From Niastella sp. (GTDB taxonomy: Bacteria > Bacteroidota > Bacteroidia > Chitinophagales > Chitinophagaceae): a stretch of DNA of 41,922 nucleotides. The translations under genes were made by a program, and so were the position numbers. Each line of letters opens with the position of its first letter. Position 1 is the stretch's first letter. Location: NCBI GenBank assembly GCA_017744515.1, contig JAGIBF010000073.1:1-41922 (forward strand), given 5' to 3'. The notes below the pieces were generated by a model that worked only from the letters and a program-made list of their open reading frames with translations, made no database searches and was not told the DNA's origin. Shown piece by piece: positions 33,110-41,780 of the stretch.

Positions 33110-34993
33110 TTATTGCTTCCTGATCACAATCCGTTGCGCATCGTCCTGCACTACTTCGTCGAAAAACTTCTGCACTTCTGCATAGTCGGCAGCCGGGATC
33201 CTCATCTGATCAAGGGTAAGGGCAGTTGTGGAGAATATAGCTTTTTTACTTTCATCGAACCAATATTTGGTGGTATAGCTGGCATATTTGCACTGGGCTT
33301 GTTTGGGCCTGGGCAATGCATCTACGACAAATCCTTCCGGCAACTGTAACACTGTAGTGTCGGAATTTTGGAAGGGGCTATGAAAGTAGTAGTCGTGTTT
33401 CCGCTTTTCTGTTTTGGGCAATTTGTATTCGTTGAACCTGTATAACCTCGGGCTGAAGAACATCTTATTGCCTGCGATGAATTCGGGCACTTTTTCCAGC
33501 GTCATGTCCAGTTCTGTCATGGAACTGGTTTCGTCTTTCTTGTTGAAGGCAAAATGGTCGGGTTGTTTAAATCCCATATTATTTACGATGATCTCTTTTT
33601 GGTCATCTTTTTTAGCATCCAGTAAACTCATCATCATCTGCCTGAACATACCCGTGGTAGAAAAGGTAGAGGTAGTTTTGCCTGAGCCGTCTGGCTGGAT
33701 GGTGATAGTGGAGCTCATCGTAAATTTATTATTGCTGCATTTGCTGGCGGGTGTTGATACGAGTACGCCTCCTTCTTCTGTGACCAATAAAGCATTTCTG
33801 TTTTCTGTAGAGCTACCCAAAACACCAAAGTCGGCCGTTTTGCTGGTGCATTCCAGCCAAATGCTGTCTTTAGGCTGTGGCACGCAGAGGATCACATGGT
33901 TAAAATAGCTCATGGGGAACCGTGGGTCGATCGGCTCCATATTATAGGCGGCAAAGATCAGCGCAGCATGGCTTTTAACGCCCACTGCTTTTAATGCAGC
34001 CTGCATGTAATTTGTGAGGCCCTTACAGTCGCCATATTTCTTTTGATCGGTAAAACCGGCCGGTAAGGAGCGCCATCCGCCAATTCCCAGTTGTATGCTT
34101 ACATAGCGGCAATTTTTTTGGAGATAGTCGTATATGATCTTTACTTTTTCACGATCGTCTTTGGCATCTTTTACCAGGTCTTTAAAAAAGGCTACCCTGT
34201 TTGGTGGTAACACATCCAGTCCTTTATGCATTTCATACGACCATGCGCCGAGCCCTTTCCAGGTAGTCATATCGCCATTGTATTCATCCATTTTAAACCG
34301 GGTTGGCGCAAGGAGAATGCTGGGGGTGATGCTTAATGCAGCGCCTGCCTCCTGTTCTACATAGGGTAGATTGCTGCCTGTCCACTGATAGGTTTTGAAT
34401 TTATCATCTTCTGTCACTTTTGGGGGGAGGGTAATATTTTTTTCAAAGTAACGAAGGTCCAGGTCTTTGGGCACCTTAGCTGTGAAAGTAGATTGCAGCA
34501 CACCATGGCCGGGCACATACCTTGGGTAGAACAGCGTGCCTTTGTAACGCATCTCGTAAATATATTCAACGGTAACAGGGTAGGAGGCTGCCGGTATGCT
34601 GAGCATATATAGATTGCCATCTTCGATCAGCCCTTCGCCGGATGCCTGCATATACAGGTCTTTTTTACGGTATTTATTGATCTGTTTGCCCCTGGCATCA
34701 TATACTTTGATGTCTACATCTTCCAGTATGCTGAATTTGTCGGTGGCTTTGATGAAGTTGAGAGCGCCCTTATACTTGTCGGTCATTAAGGTATATACTT
34801 CATGGGATCTCTCTGTGGCCCGGTCTATTGCTGTTACTTCAAAGAATGTGTTTTCATATCTCTTGATGACATTGGCATTCTTTTTTACCGAATCGGGTAT
34901 TGTGGCAACATCATAGGAAGGCAACTGGGCGCTTGCTGCCAGTGCGGCCAGCATTGCAGACAAGGTTACTGCTATTATCCTTTTCATAATCAT
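33110..34993 (-). CDS. DUF3857 / transglutaminase-like exported protein with intact cysteine
   Basis: A 627-residue protein with a signal peptide (IIAVTLSAMLAALAASAQ). Residues about 55-215 are the DUF3857 domain (TAIDRATERSHEVYTLMTDK, IPAASYPVTVEYIYEMRYKG). A transglutaminase-like cysteine-protease fold follows: C323 in YGDCKGLTNYM, H366 in YFNHVILCV, and E381 where the family usually has aspartate. The C-terminal part is a beta-domain. The substrate is unknown; members of this group may act on surface or periplasmic peptides. It is the last of three tandem paralogues and overlaps the stop of the previous one by four bases (ATGA), so all three are co-translated. It is the most divergent of the trio and the only one with the catalytic cysteine. 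Confidence 0.85.
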   Translation of the reverse strand: MIMKRIIAVTLSAMLAALAASAQLPSYDVATIPDSVKKNANVIKRYENTFFEVTAIDRATERSHEVYTLMTDKYKGALNFIKATDKFSILEDVDIKVYDARGKQINKYRKKDLYMQASGEGLIEDGNLYMLSIPAASYPVTVEYIYEMRYKGTLFYPRYVPGHGVLQSTFTAKVPKDLDLRYFEKNITLPPKVTEDDKFKTYQWTGSNLPYVEQEAGAALSITPSILLAPTRFKMDEYNGDMTTWKGLGAWSYEMHKGLDVLPPNRVAFFKDLVKDAKDDREKVKIIYDYLQKNCRYVSIQLGIGGWRSLPAGFTDQKKYGDCKGLTNYMQAALKAVGVKSHAALIFAAYNMEPIDPRFPMSYFNHVILCVPQPKDSIWLECTSKTADFGVLGSSTENRNALLVTEEGGVLVSTPASKCSNNKFTMSSTITIQPDGSGKTTSTFSTTGMFRQMMMSLLDAKKDDQKEIIVNNMGFKQPDHFAFNKKDETSSMTELDMTLEKVPEFIAGNKMFFSPRLYRFNEYKLPKTEKRKHDYYFHSPFQNSDTTVLQLPEGFVVDALPRPKQAQCKYASYTTKYWFDESKKAIFSTTALTLDQMRIPAADYAEVQKFFDEVVQDDAQRIVIRKQ

Positions 34994-36951
34994 TGCTTTT
35001 TCTTGAATACTACTTGTTCATTCAACAGCTCGAACATCTTTTTATAGAACTCTTTCAATGCCCCATATTCTTCGGCTTCATAGAGACTCTTTTTAAATTC
35101 GATCCTGAACCGGGCGAGTATTTTTTTTGAGTTGGCGTCGTTGAACATTTCTCTCACGAATATCACTGTTTTATCTTCGTTGACCAACTGAAGTGATCTG
35201 GGCAGTTCATCGGGTTCATATCCTTCGGGTATATCGATATACGTGCTGAAGGATACATTTTTCCGGTAGCCAAAGTTGATATCGCTAAAGCGGTTGACTG
35301 ACAGGAAGGGGTTGTTTTCAAAGCCGGAGAAAAGGTTGACAGGTACGAAAATGTAATCGCCTGTGGTGGTAGCCTGGCCTTTGAACTGCAGGTGTTGACC
35401 AAGGGCGAGTGAGTCGTCTTTTTCATTTTTGATCCCGATGCTGTCGATCGTGAGGGATTGACCGGATTTACTGCGAATGGCATCGATGTATCTTTCCCGC
35501 CCACGTCTCCAGGAGATTAGGCGGTTGATGCGTGCATACTGCAGGCTGTTGAGCCATGCTTCTCCCGTTATTGTTTTATTGGCATCGATTTTCAGGGATA
35601 CGGTAATGCTCTCTCTGTATTGTTGCGATTCATCTGAGATATTTATTATGCCACCTTTTTTACGGTGCACAATGAATGCGTTGGTATTGAGGATGCTGAG
35701 GGGCACCATTTCCGGTTGTCCATACGGATCGGTGGCATCGAGGAAATATTTTTTGTCATCGATCACTACTACCGTATAGGTGGCATTGAACTGGTCTACA
35801 AATGGGTATTGGGTGGATACTTTGCCATGTTGTCTTTCGCTTACCAGCATGGGGTATGCTTCCAGCCCGCTTTCCTTCAGGAGGTTTAGCAGTATGAGGT
35901 TGATGTCTGAAATACTGCCGATCTTTTTATTCCAGGCTGCTTTTACGCCATCGGGTGAGTGGATGCCGTAAAAACGGTTCCAATTCATGTAATTGCGGGT
36001 GTAATTGTAGATACGTTTCATTTTTTCCATCGGGGAGGGGAGTGCTTTCATCTGTGCGATGAAGTCTTCCGTTCCACTGATGTTCTTTCCTATCTGCGAC
36101 CCAAAGGAAGGGGACGAGTTCAGCTCTTTGGCTACCTCATCCCAGGACGTCATGTATTTCTGTTTACCAAATCCACCATTGTTGTACCCCGATAGCTGGA
36201 AGGTTACCCTTTGGAGATAATCTTTCCGGGCATCCATGTAGGGCTCATCGCGCAAGCCGGGAATGTTCTTCATTTGGAAAAATATCTTCCCGTCGCGGTT
36301 GTCAGGCTTTATGTCGATGGGAAACTGCTGGCTTTTGTGTACCATGTAGGCAAACTCATAGTTGGGTGGGATGCCAAGGTTGAATTTACTGAGCACCACC
36401 GGTAGTTCCTGCTGAAATTCCCAGTCGTCGAGGTTGAAGTAGTTCTTTTCGGTGCTACGGTACCTGTATTCGATGATGCTGCCTGGTTGAACCCCTGGGA
36501 AAGTGAATTTTTTAAAATGCCAGAACTCGTTTCTCGGCTCGGTAAAGATGGACTTCCTGTCTACCTGCTGAATGACCTGTTGTCCGGTGGCGTCGAAATT
36601 GAACGCCATGGCTTCTATGTCTTCGATGCGCTGGAAATCATTTCGTGCATAGAAGGGGATGACGGTATTGGCATATTCCACTCCCTGCTCTTTCAGGATT
36701 TTGATGCGGATACGCCTGTTGATGATGAGGTGGCGTTCATCATTGTAGTCTGCCACGGCCTCATCGACCAGCACGATGGCGACAGCCTCACTGTCGAATG
36801 CGCAAACTTTTAATGCCTTCTCTTCTGCAGTCAGTTGCCCCCAATTCTCAAACTCCGGCTGCGCCATTGCCGCTACATGCCACAGCAATGGCAGGATGAT
36901 CAACAAGGTATTTCTTTTCAGGTGGCAAACCATTCCATGCTCAACGCTCAT
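34990..36951 (-). CDS. DUF3857 / transglutaminase-like exported protein, active site lost
   Basis: A 653-residue protein; the signal is best read from M7 (MVCHLKRNTLLIILPLLWHV, cleavage near AAMAQ). The DUF3857 domain (YNDERHLIINRRIRIKILKE, PGSIIEYRYRSTEKN) is followed by the transglutaminase-like fold (MNWNRFYGIHSPDGVKAAW). At the position of the catalytic cysteine the sequence reads KIGSISDINLI (around residue 345), and the histidine strand reads FNATYTVVVI, so both are missing, while FLDATDPYG keeps the aspartate. It is closely related to the upstream gene product, sharing KEFYKxxxxLLNEQ at the C-terminus. It is probably a non-catalytic partner or binding protein. Second in a tightly spaced operon, 12 bp after the first gene. 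Confidence 0.85.
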   Translation of the reverse strand: MSVEHGMVCHLKRNTLLIILPLLWHVAAMAQPEFENWGQLTAEEKALKVCAFDSEAVAIVLVDEAVADYNDERHLIINRRIRIKILKEQGVEYANTVIPFYARNDFQRIEDIEAMAFNFDATGQQVIQQVDRKSIFTEPRNEFWHFKKFTFPGVQPGSIIEYRYRSTEKNYFNLDDWEFQQELPVVLSKFNLGIPPNYEFAYMVHKSQQFPIDIKPDNRDGKIFFQMKNIPGLRDEPYMDARKDYLQRVTFQLSGYNNGGFGKQKYMTSWDEVAKELNSSPSFGSQIGKNISGTEDFIAQMKALPSPMEKMKRIYNYTRNYMNWNRFYGIHSPDGVKAAWNKKIGSISDINLILLNLLKESGLEAYPMLVSERQHGKVSTQYPFVDQFNATYTVVVIDDKKYFLDATDPYGQPEMVPLSILNTNAFIVHRKKGGIINISDESQQYRESITVSLKIDANKTITGEAWLNSLQYARINRLISWRRGRERYIDAIRSKSGQSLTIDSIGIKNEKDDSLALGQHLQFKGQATTTGDYIFVPVNLFSGFENNPFLSVNRFSDINFGYRKNVSFSTYIDIPEGYEPDELPRSLQLVNEDKTVIFVREMFNDANSKKILARFRIEFKKSLYEAEEYGALKEFYKKMFELLNEQVVFKKKQ

Positions 36952-36963
36952 GTATATCAGGAT

Positions 36964-38892
36964 TTAGCTTTTTTTGCGGATCGCGTATTGCTCATTCAGC
37001 AATGCGTATAATTGTTTGTAAAATTCCTTAAAATCCGGGTATTCTTCAGGAGAATACAAGGGTTTTTTGAACTCCAGTGAAATGCGTACTGCGAGGATAT
37101 TTTTTTCGGAATTGATACGACGGGTGATGGAAATACTGGTATCCGGCATGATCATGCGTACGCTTTTGGGCAGGGCCTCAAATTCGTACGATTCCGGGAT
37201 GGTGATATTGGCTACGATCTGGTAGTTTTGGTTGGCGCCAAAGAATACATCGGAAAACCGGTTGTCGGCCACGAACGGGTTTTTCTCCAGGCCCGTGAAC
37301 AGGTTCACAGAAAAATACTTATAGTCGCCTGAAGCGTTGACTGGCTGGTTGAACTTGATGGTTTGCGTAAGTGGCAGGGTGTCGATGTCCTCGTTCTCGA
37401 TGCTCAGCGTGTCTACCTTTACGCCTGGATTGCTTGCCGTGAAGAATTTTTCTATGAACTTATCTTTCCCCAGTTTCAGGGTAGGCATGCGCTCTATACG
37501 GGAGTAGTCGAAGCAGGTAACGCTGGCATTGCCTTTCATGAGGCCCTCCTCGTCAATGTTAGCTTGTACCACGATCGTTTCACGGAAGTGTGGTTTGTCG
37601 CTCCATATCACACGCCAGCCCCATTCATAGGTGTCTATTTTCTCGATCACCAGTCCTTCTGAATACATTACTTCGTAAGGAATGAGATTGGAAGGGGTGT
37701 ATTTTTCAGTGGCATCCATAATGTAGGATTTTTCACCGATGGTTACGTGGGCCAGCACTTTATTAAAGTTGCGCCAATCGGCAAAGGATGTGTTGACGCG
37801 TCCGTTGCGACGGGTGCTTACCAGCAGGGGAGAAGCTTTGAGGCCGGCGTCTTTCAGCAGGTTCACCAGGATCAGGTTGATCTCGCCGGAGGTGCCTTTT
37901 TTATCTTTCCAGGCGCTCTTGACGCCGTTGAGGGCCCAGATGCCGCCATAATTGTTCCATTCCATGTTCTTGCGCACATAGTTGTGAATGGTGGTCATCT
38001 TCTGGTAAGGGTCGTTGAGCTTTTTCAAGGCTTCATCGAGGTCTACTGTGCGGGGAATATCGCGTTTCAACTGGATGCCGAAATCCTCATCTTCCATAAG
38101 CCCTTTGATGATCTGCGGCCAGTTGCGTATCAGGCTTTGGCGCGGCATGCCGATGGGGTTGATGGCTATGGGCCTTGTCTCGATCCGCTGCAGGTAATCG
38201 TCGTCGCATGAGATGAAGGGTTCATCGCGCAGGGCAGGGATGTTGGACATGGTCAACGTTTTGATGTTGCGACGGCTCTTGTTTTCCGACTTTTGCTGTA
38301 CCGGCAGTACGACGAGTGGTGTACAAACGAACTCTATTTCTTCCGGGAAGTCTACGCGGTAGCGGCTGTACTTTACGGGGATGTCCTGTTGGAAATACCA
38401 GTTGCCGAGGCCGATGTTGGTATGGGTGTATTTGTATTCAATGATGCTGCCTGCTTTTACCTCCGGAAAGGTGAATACCTGCTCAGTGTATCTTTTGTCC
38501 AACGGCTTTTCGTAGATCAGCTTCTTTTCTACTTTTGTGGTGATGATATTGCCCCCTGCATCCAGGTTATAGGTCTGGGCGGTAAGCCCTTTTATATTTT
38601 CATCATTCCGGTAGCTGTGGTAGCGAATATGGATATCGGCAGCATTCAGTCCTTTGTCTTTCAATATTTTGATGCGTACATGGCGTACGAGCTCTATGGA
38701 GCCCATGTTGTCGAGGTAGGCTTCTGCCACGTCGAACAGCACAAGTGCTTCGGCATCTTTGTCAAATTCACATTCTTTTAACTGTAAGTCGGCTTTCTCA
38801 ACAGTACCAAAAGCGGGTACATCCTTATCTCTTTGGGCAAAAACAGGCAAAGTGAGCCCTAAAATTGCGATCAGGGCAATTGTCTTTCTCAT
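36964..38892 (-). CDS. DUF3857 / transglutaminase-like exported protein, cysteine replaced by serine
   Basis: A 642-residue protein with a signal peptide (KTIALIAILGLTLPVFAQ). The DUF3857 domain includes LVRHVRIKILKDKGLNAADI and VKAGSIIEYKYTHTN. In the transglutaminase-like part the cysteine motif reads KKGTSGEINLI (around residue 335), with serine aligned to the catalytic cysteine. A histidine (LAHVTIGEKSY) and aspartate (IMDATEKYTP) remain in register. It ends PDFKEFYKQLYALLNEQYAI, matching the next gene product. First gene of the three-gene operon, separated by 296 bp from the divergent TraB/GumN gene; nothing else was recognised in that gap. Whether the serine supports any activity is unknown. 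Confidence 0.86.
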   Translation of the reverse strand: MRKTIALIAILGLTLPVFAQRDKDVPAFGTVEKADLQLKECEFDKDAEALVLFDVAEAYLDNMGSIELVRHVRIKILKDKGLNAADIHIRYHSYRNDENIKGLTAQTYNLDAGGNIITTKVEKKLIYEKPLDKRYTEQVFTFPEVKAGSIIEYKYTHTNIGLGNWYFQQDIPVKYSRYRVDFPEEIEFVCTPLVVLPVQQKSENKSRRNIKTLTMSNIPALRDEPFISCDDDYLQRIETRPIAINPIGMPRQSLIRNWPQIIKGLMEDEDFGIQLKRDIPRTVDLDEALKKLNDPYQKMTTIHNYVRKNMEWNNYGGIWALNGVKSAWKDKKGTSGEINLILVNLLKDAGLKASPLLVSTRRNGRVNTSFADWRNFNKVLAHVTIGEKSYIMDATEKYTPSNLIPYEVMYSEGLVIEKIDTYEWGWRVIWSDKPHFRETIVVQANIDEEGLMKGNASVTCFDYSRIERMPTLKLGKDKFIEKFFTASNPGVKVDTLSIENEDIDTLPLTQTIKFNQPVNASGDYKYFSVNLFTGLEKNPFVADNRFSDVFFGANQNYQIVANITIPESYEFEALPKSVRMIMPDTSISITRRINSEKNILAVRISLEFKKPLYSPEEYPDFKEFYKQLYALLNEQYAIRKKS

Positions 38893-39188
38893 ATTAGGAG
38901 TTTGTTTTATTGAACCTGGGAGGTTCTGCCTGTATAGTCTTGCGTAATAACGCCAGAATTACCGGCCTGGTATCCAGTACCTCAGCAGGATTAATAATTT
39001 TTATTTATTGGCATATATGAATGGCGGTAGTTAGTTTTGCCAGTGGAGGTGGATGGTTGGGAATGAACAGGTGGAATGATCCAGGTATCAGGTACCTGCG
39101 GTTTTGGAGGGGTTGCATGTTGGGGGTTATTTGGAGCAATAATAAAGAAAAAAAGTCCTAAACAAATATTAAAAAATAGCACTTGACC

Positions 39189-40145
39189 ATGTTCGTGAAA
39201 TCATCTTTTATGGCGATCTGTTGGGTGGCAATGGCCGGGTTCGGGTATTCCCAAACGAAAAAGCCTGCCCCGGTTAAAACCATGAATGCCAAACCTGCGG
39301 CCACAAAGCCTAAAGGCCCCGTTAAGCCGGTGGGACAGAATACGTTGTTGTTCGAAATATCCGGCAACGGCTTGCAGAAACCTTCGTACCTGTTTGGCAC
39401 CATGCACATTTTGTGCGATCAGGATGCCACGTTGAGCCCTAACCTTAAAAAGGCTATCAAGGATGTTCAGGTGATCTATTTTGAGCTGGACATGGACGAT
39501 ATGAACGAGATCATGGGGGCGGTGAAATACCTGCGCATGAATGATGGTAAGAAATTGTCGGACCTGCTGACCAAGGAAGAATATGACCGGGTAGATAAAT
39601 ACCTCAAGAGTATTAAAGCGCCTATGCCGCTTGCTTTTATGAACCGCTTCAAGCCTTACTTTATTTCCAGCGTTATTGGTGAGCAGGCCATGGCCTGTGG
39701 CGATGCCGATAAGAAGAATGGCATGGAGCAGCAGATCATGAAGGAAAGCAAGCAATACGAGAAGGAGATCAAGGGGCTTGAAACCGCAGAGTTTCAGGCG
39801 GGATTGTTTGACAGTATTCCTTATGACAAACAGGCCAAAGACCTGGTGGCTTATATCGACAGCATCGATAGCTACAAGAAGGCAACGCTGGATATGGTGG
39901 ATGGTTACCGTAAGCAAGACCTGAAGCGCCTGGATTCGCTGGTGCAGAAGAGTGACCCCGGTATGGAGCAATATATGGACTTGTTGTTGTACAGTCGTAA
40001 CCGCCGCTGGGTAGGCAGTATGCCTGGCATCATGGGGCCGCGTACGGCACTGTTTGCAGTGGGAGCGGGGCACCTTGGCGGTGAGCAGGGCGTAATCAAC
40101 CTGCTGAAGCTGAAAGGGTATACCGTGACGCCGGTGAAGAATTAA
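39189..40145 (+). CDS. TraB/GumN family protein
   Basis: From the ATG at 39189 there are 318 residues with a signal peptide (MAICWVAMAGFGYSQ). A lysine/proline/alanine-rich linker (to residue ~50) leads to the TraB/GumN core: LLFEISGNGLQKPSYLFGTM with H73 in FGTMHIL, VIYFELDMDD, the RNRRWV segment near residue 272, and the terminal FAVGAGHLGGEQGVINLLKL. The family is related to Tiki-type metalloproteases, in which the FGTxH and GAGH histidines and conserved glutamates matter; these are present, so a membrane-associated or periplasmic hydrolase is possible. The physiological role in bacteria is unclear. Followed by a 22-bp-stem terminator. Confidence 0.87.
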   Translation: MFVKSSFMAICWVAMAGFGYSQTKKPAPVKTMNAKPAATKPKGPVKPVGQNTLLFEISGNGLQKPSYLFGTMHILCDQDATLSPNLKKAIKDVQVIYFELDMDDMNEIMGAVKYLRMNDGKKLSDLLTKEEYDRVDKYLKSIKAPMPLAFMNRFKPYFISSVIGEQAMACGDADKKNGMEQQIMKESKQYEKEIKGLETAEFQAGLFDSIPYDKQAKDLVAYIDSIDSYKKATLDMVDGYRKQDLKRLDSLVQKSDPGMEQYMDLLLYSRNRRWVGSMPGIMGPRTALFAVGAGHLGGEQGVINLLKLKGYTVTPVKN

Positions 40146-40158
40146 GATTGATAATTAT

Positions 40159-40200
40159 AATTGCACGAATTGTATTAAATGAAAAGTAGCATACTACGTA
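40159..40200 (+). repeat. 42-bp dispersed repeat, copy 1
   Basis: Aligned without gaps to 41739-41780 with four mismatches (begins AATTGCACGAATTGTATT). This copy runs into the left arm of the terminator hairpin after the TraB/GumN gene. Confidence 0.85.
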
Positions 40201-40230
40201 TATAATGGATATACTTAGTATGCTACTTTT
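40182..40230. terminator. long hairpin terminator
   Basis: Arms 40182-40203 and 40209-40230 pair over 22 bp with one mismatch, with an AATGG loop. The arms end in AAAA and TTTT, so it can work for both convergent genes. Confidence 0.88.
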
Positions 40231-40331
40231 TATTATTGAAAGAACGCAATTCTAAGCTTCTGAAAAACCAAGCGTGTCAGCGCAAGCACCCGGTTGTACT
40301 TTGTTATACGGCATGCTTGCGCTATGATAAC

Positions 40332-41006
40332 CTATTTTAAGACTTTCTGACGCCAGGCATCTGCAGCCAATCTTTTAATTGTATTTTTATTTAAAATTGC
40401 ATTTTTATTGCTTAACGTTATTTCCGCAGCCTTAAACCACTCTTCTGGTATATCTCCTAATTTCTTGTCAGGTACAAACTGGTATTTACGGCTATTGTCG
40501 ACTCCATTATCAATAACGGCAAATAGACCTGAAACATGATCTACCAGTTCTTGCACTTCTGTACTCTCTTCAACCTTTATAAATAAATCCCCCTGTGCTA
40601 AAAATCGTCCTTCTGTGATTTTTACAGCTTCTAGAAAATTATTAAAACTATCTATATTATCGCCGCTCCACCAGGCATCGCCTCCTTCAATTGTGCCATA
40701 TTCTGTATCAAGAAACAGGGCTCGCTCCTCGCTGGTTAAAAAAGCGCCAACTCTTTTATATGACTCAAGGGGTATGTCACCCCACGTTGCAGCCCATATA
40801 GTTGTTTTAGACAAGTAAAAATCTGCCGTAAACCTCGAATCATAGAATCTTGATATTGTAAACCCAAGTGTAATAAAAAAGCCAGAGGAAAGGTTTTTGA
40901 CAAATAGACCTTCAGCCGCAGTAACAGGATCATTGACTTCTTTATATTCCAGTTTCCTTAATCCTTCACGTACTTTACTCAATAATTTTGCTTTAGTCAG
41001 CCTCAT
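40332..41006 (-). CDS. hypothetical protein, AT-rich orphan
   Basis: A 224-residue protein starting at ATG 41006, without signal peptide or membrane segment. It is not recognised. The N-terminal part (KLLSKVREGLRKLEYKEVND, then FFITLGFTISRFYDSRFTAD) has the feel of DUF4304-like small cytoplasmic proteins, in which a helix is followed by an antiparallel sheet with WAATWGDIPLESYKR, but the match is too loose to name. The coding sequence is markedly more AT-rich than the rest of the window, uses few of the neighbours' preferred codons, and lies among repeats and a decayed frame, all suggesting acquisition by transfer. Such orphans are often immunity or defence accessory proteins; that is speculation here. 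Confidence 0.6.
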   Translation of the reverse strand: MRLTKAKLLSKVREGLRKLEYKEVNDPVTAAEGLFVKNLSSGFFITLGFTISRFYDSRFTADFYLSKTTIWAATWGDIPLESYKRVGAFLTSEERALFLDTEYGTIEGGDAWWSGDNIDSFNNFLEAVKITEGRFLAQGDLFIKVEESTEVQELVDHVSGLFAVIDNGVDNSRKYQFVPDKKLGDIPEEWFKAAEITLSNKNAILNKNTIKRLAADAWRQKVLK

Positions 41007-41354
41007 AAGTTATTACTGCTTTTGGGGACCAATATACGTCGGCGATCTCGGTAAATATTGAGGTCTTTAGGATCAATCTGCCACCTTCTACCTATTTAGC
41101 GGAATCCGGGAGCTATGCCTTGTAGCGATATGGAAGCAGGTCCTGTATTTCAAAACTGATCAAGTTGCAGGCGCCCTGTCCGAAGAAGAACAGGGCGTAT
41201 TGATAAAAATTATCTCCGCTTAGTGAGGTACTACAAGGCAAAGGATGGGCACCGCCACGGCGAGTTGTGGAGCACTTGGTGTCTAAGTTTTTCAAGCAGT
41301 CAAAGGAAGGGCTGAAGCCTGATGTGAAATGTTTGCGGTCTGGAATGTCATTCA
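41007..41354. other. 348-bp region with decayed coding sequence and a small hairpin
   Basis: No intact gene. A plus-strand frame open from 41207 to a stop at 41390-41392 (containing VVEHLVSKFFKQSKEGLKPD) overlaps the start of the next open frame, suggesting a frameshifted gene. CGCCCTGT and ACAGGGCG around 41173-41197 form a small stem. Confidence 0.4.
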
Positions 41355-41711
41355 GTGCGCACACTGGACGCGCTGATCCATGGCAGGTATAAAGTGGACA
41401 CCGTACGGCGAGGGAAAAAGCTGTGGGTGACTGTTGTGCTTGAAAAGCATCCTTCCTGTGGGGATGTGAAGCAGCTAACGGGTTATCATCTTAATGTGAT
41501 TGTGTTGTATCCCAACTTCAACAAGGACACGCTCACGAAAGAGGTGGCGCAGAGTGCATTGATCCCGCTGGACGCTGCCCTGGCTCCTGTTGCATTTGAG
41601 CTGCCTGCTCCTTCGGCTAAAACACCTTATACTCTTTTGCTGGGGATCATGGGTATGCTTCATAAGCAGCATGAGTCGAGGAGTTTTCAGGGGCTGGCGG
41701 TGGTGGGGTGA
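41328..41711 (+). pseudogene. probable C-terminal fragment of a frameshifted gene, function unknown
   Basis: The plus-strand frame is open from 41328 (after a stop at 41325-41327) to 41711. Its only near start is the GTG at 41355, which would give 118 residues. The sequence looks like a real protein rather than noise (VDTVRRGKKLWVTVVLEKHP, YHLNVIVLYPNFNKDTL, PYTLLLGIMGMLHKQHESRS) and resembles the last beta-sandwich part of a longer protein. The frame open to 41392 just upstream in a different phase probably holds the preceding portion. Loose similarity to the C-terminus of DUF6266-type proteins was considered but is not firm. It could instead be a short intact gene with a GTG start. Confidence 0.35.
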
Positions 41712-41738
41712 GTTGAGGGGAGGACACGAATTAGGGCG

Positions 41739-41780
41739 AATTGCACGAATTGTATTGAATGAAAAGGAGCCTACTAGGTA
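41739..41780 (+). repeat. 42-bp dispersed repeat, copy 2
   Basis: 38 of 42 positions match 40159-40200 in the same orientation. Similarity stops at 41780, where sequence resembling an insertion-sequence end begins. Confidence 0.85.

Noticed and set aside
38991..39182. 63-residue minus-strand open frame between the divergent DUF3857 and TraB/GumN genes
   Set aside because: Low-complexity proline/threonine-rich, no start context, lies in a promoter-bearing gap.
41173..41197. Hairpin CGCCCTGT/ACAGGGCG as a terminator
   Set aside because: Eight pairs without a following T-run and no intact gene directly upstream; noted only as part of the decayed region.
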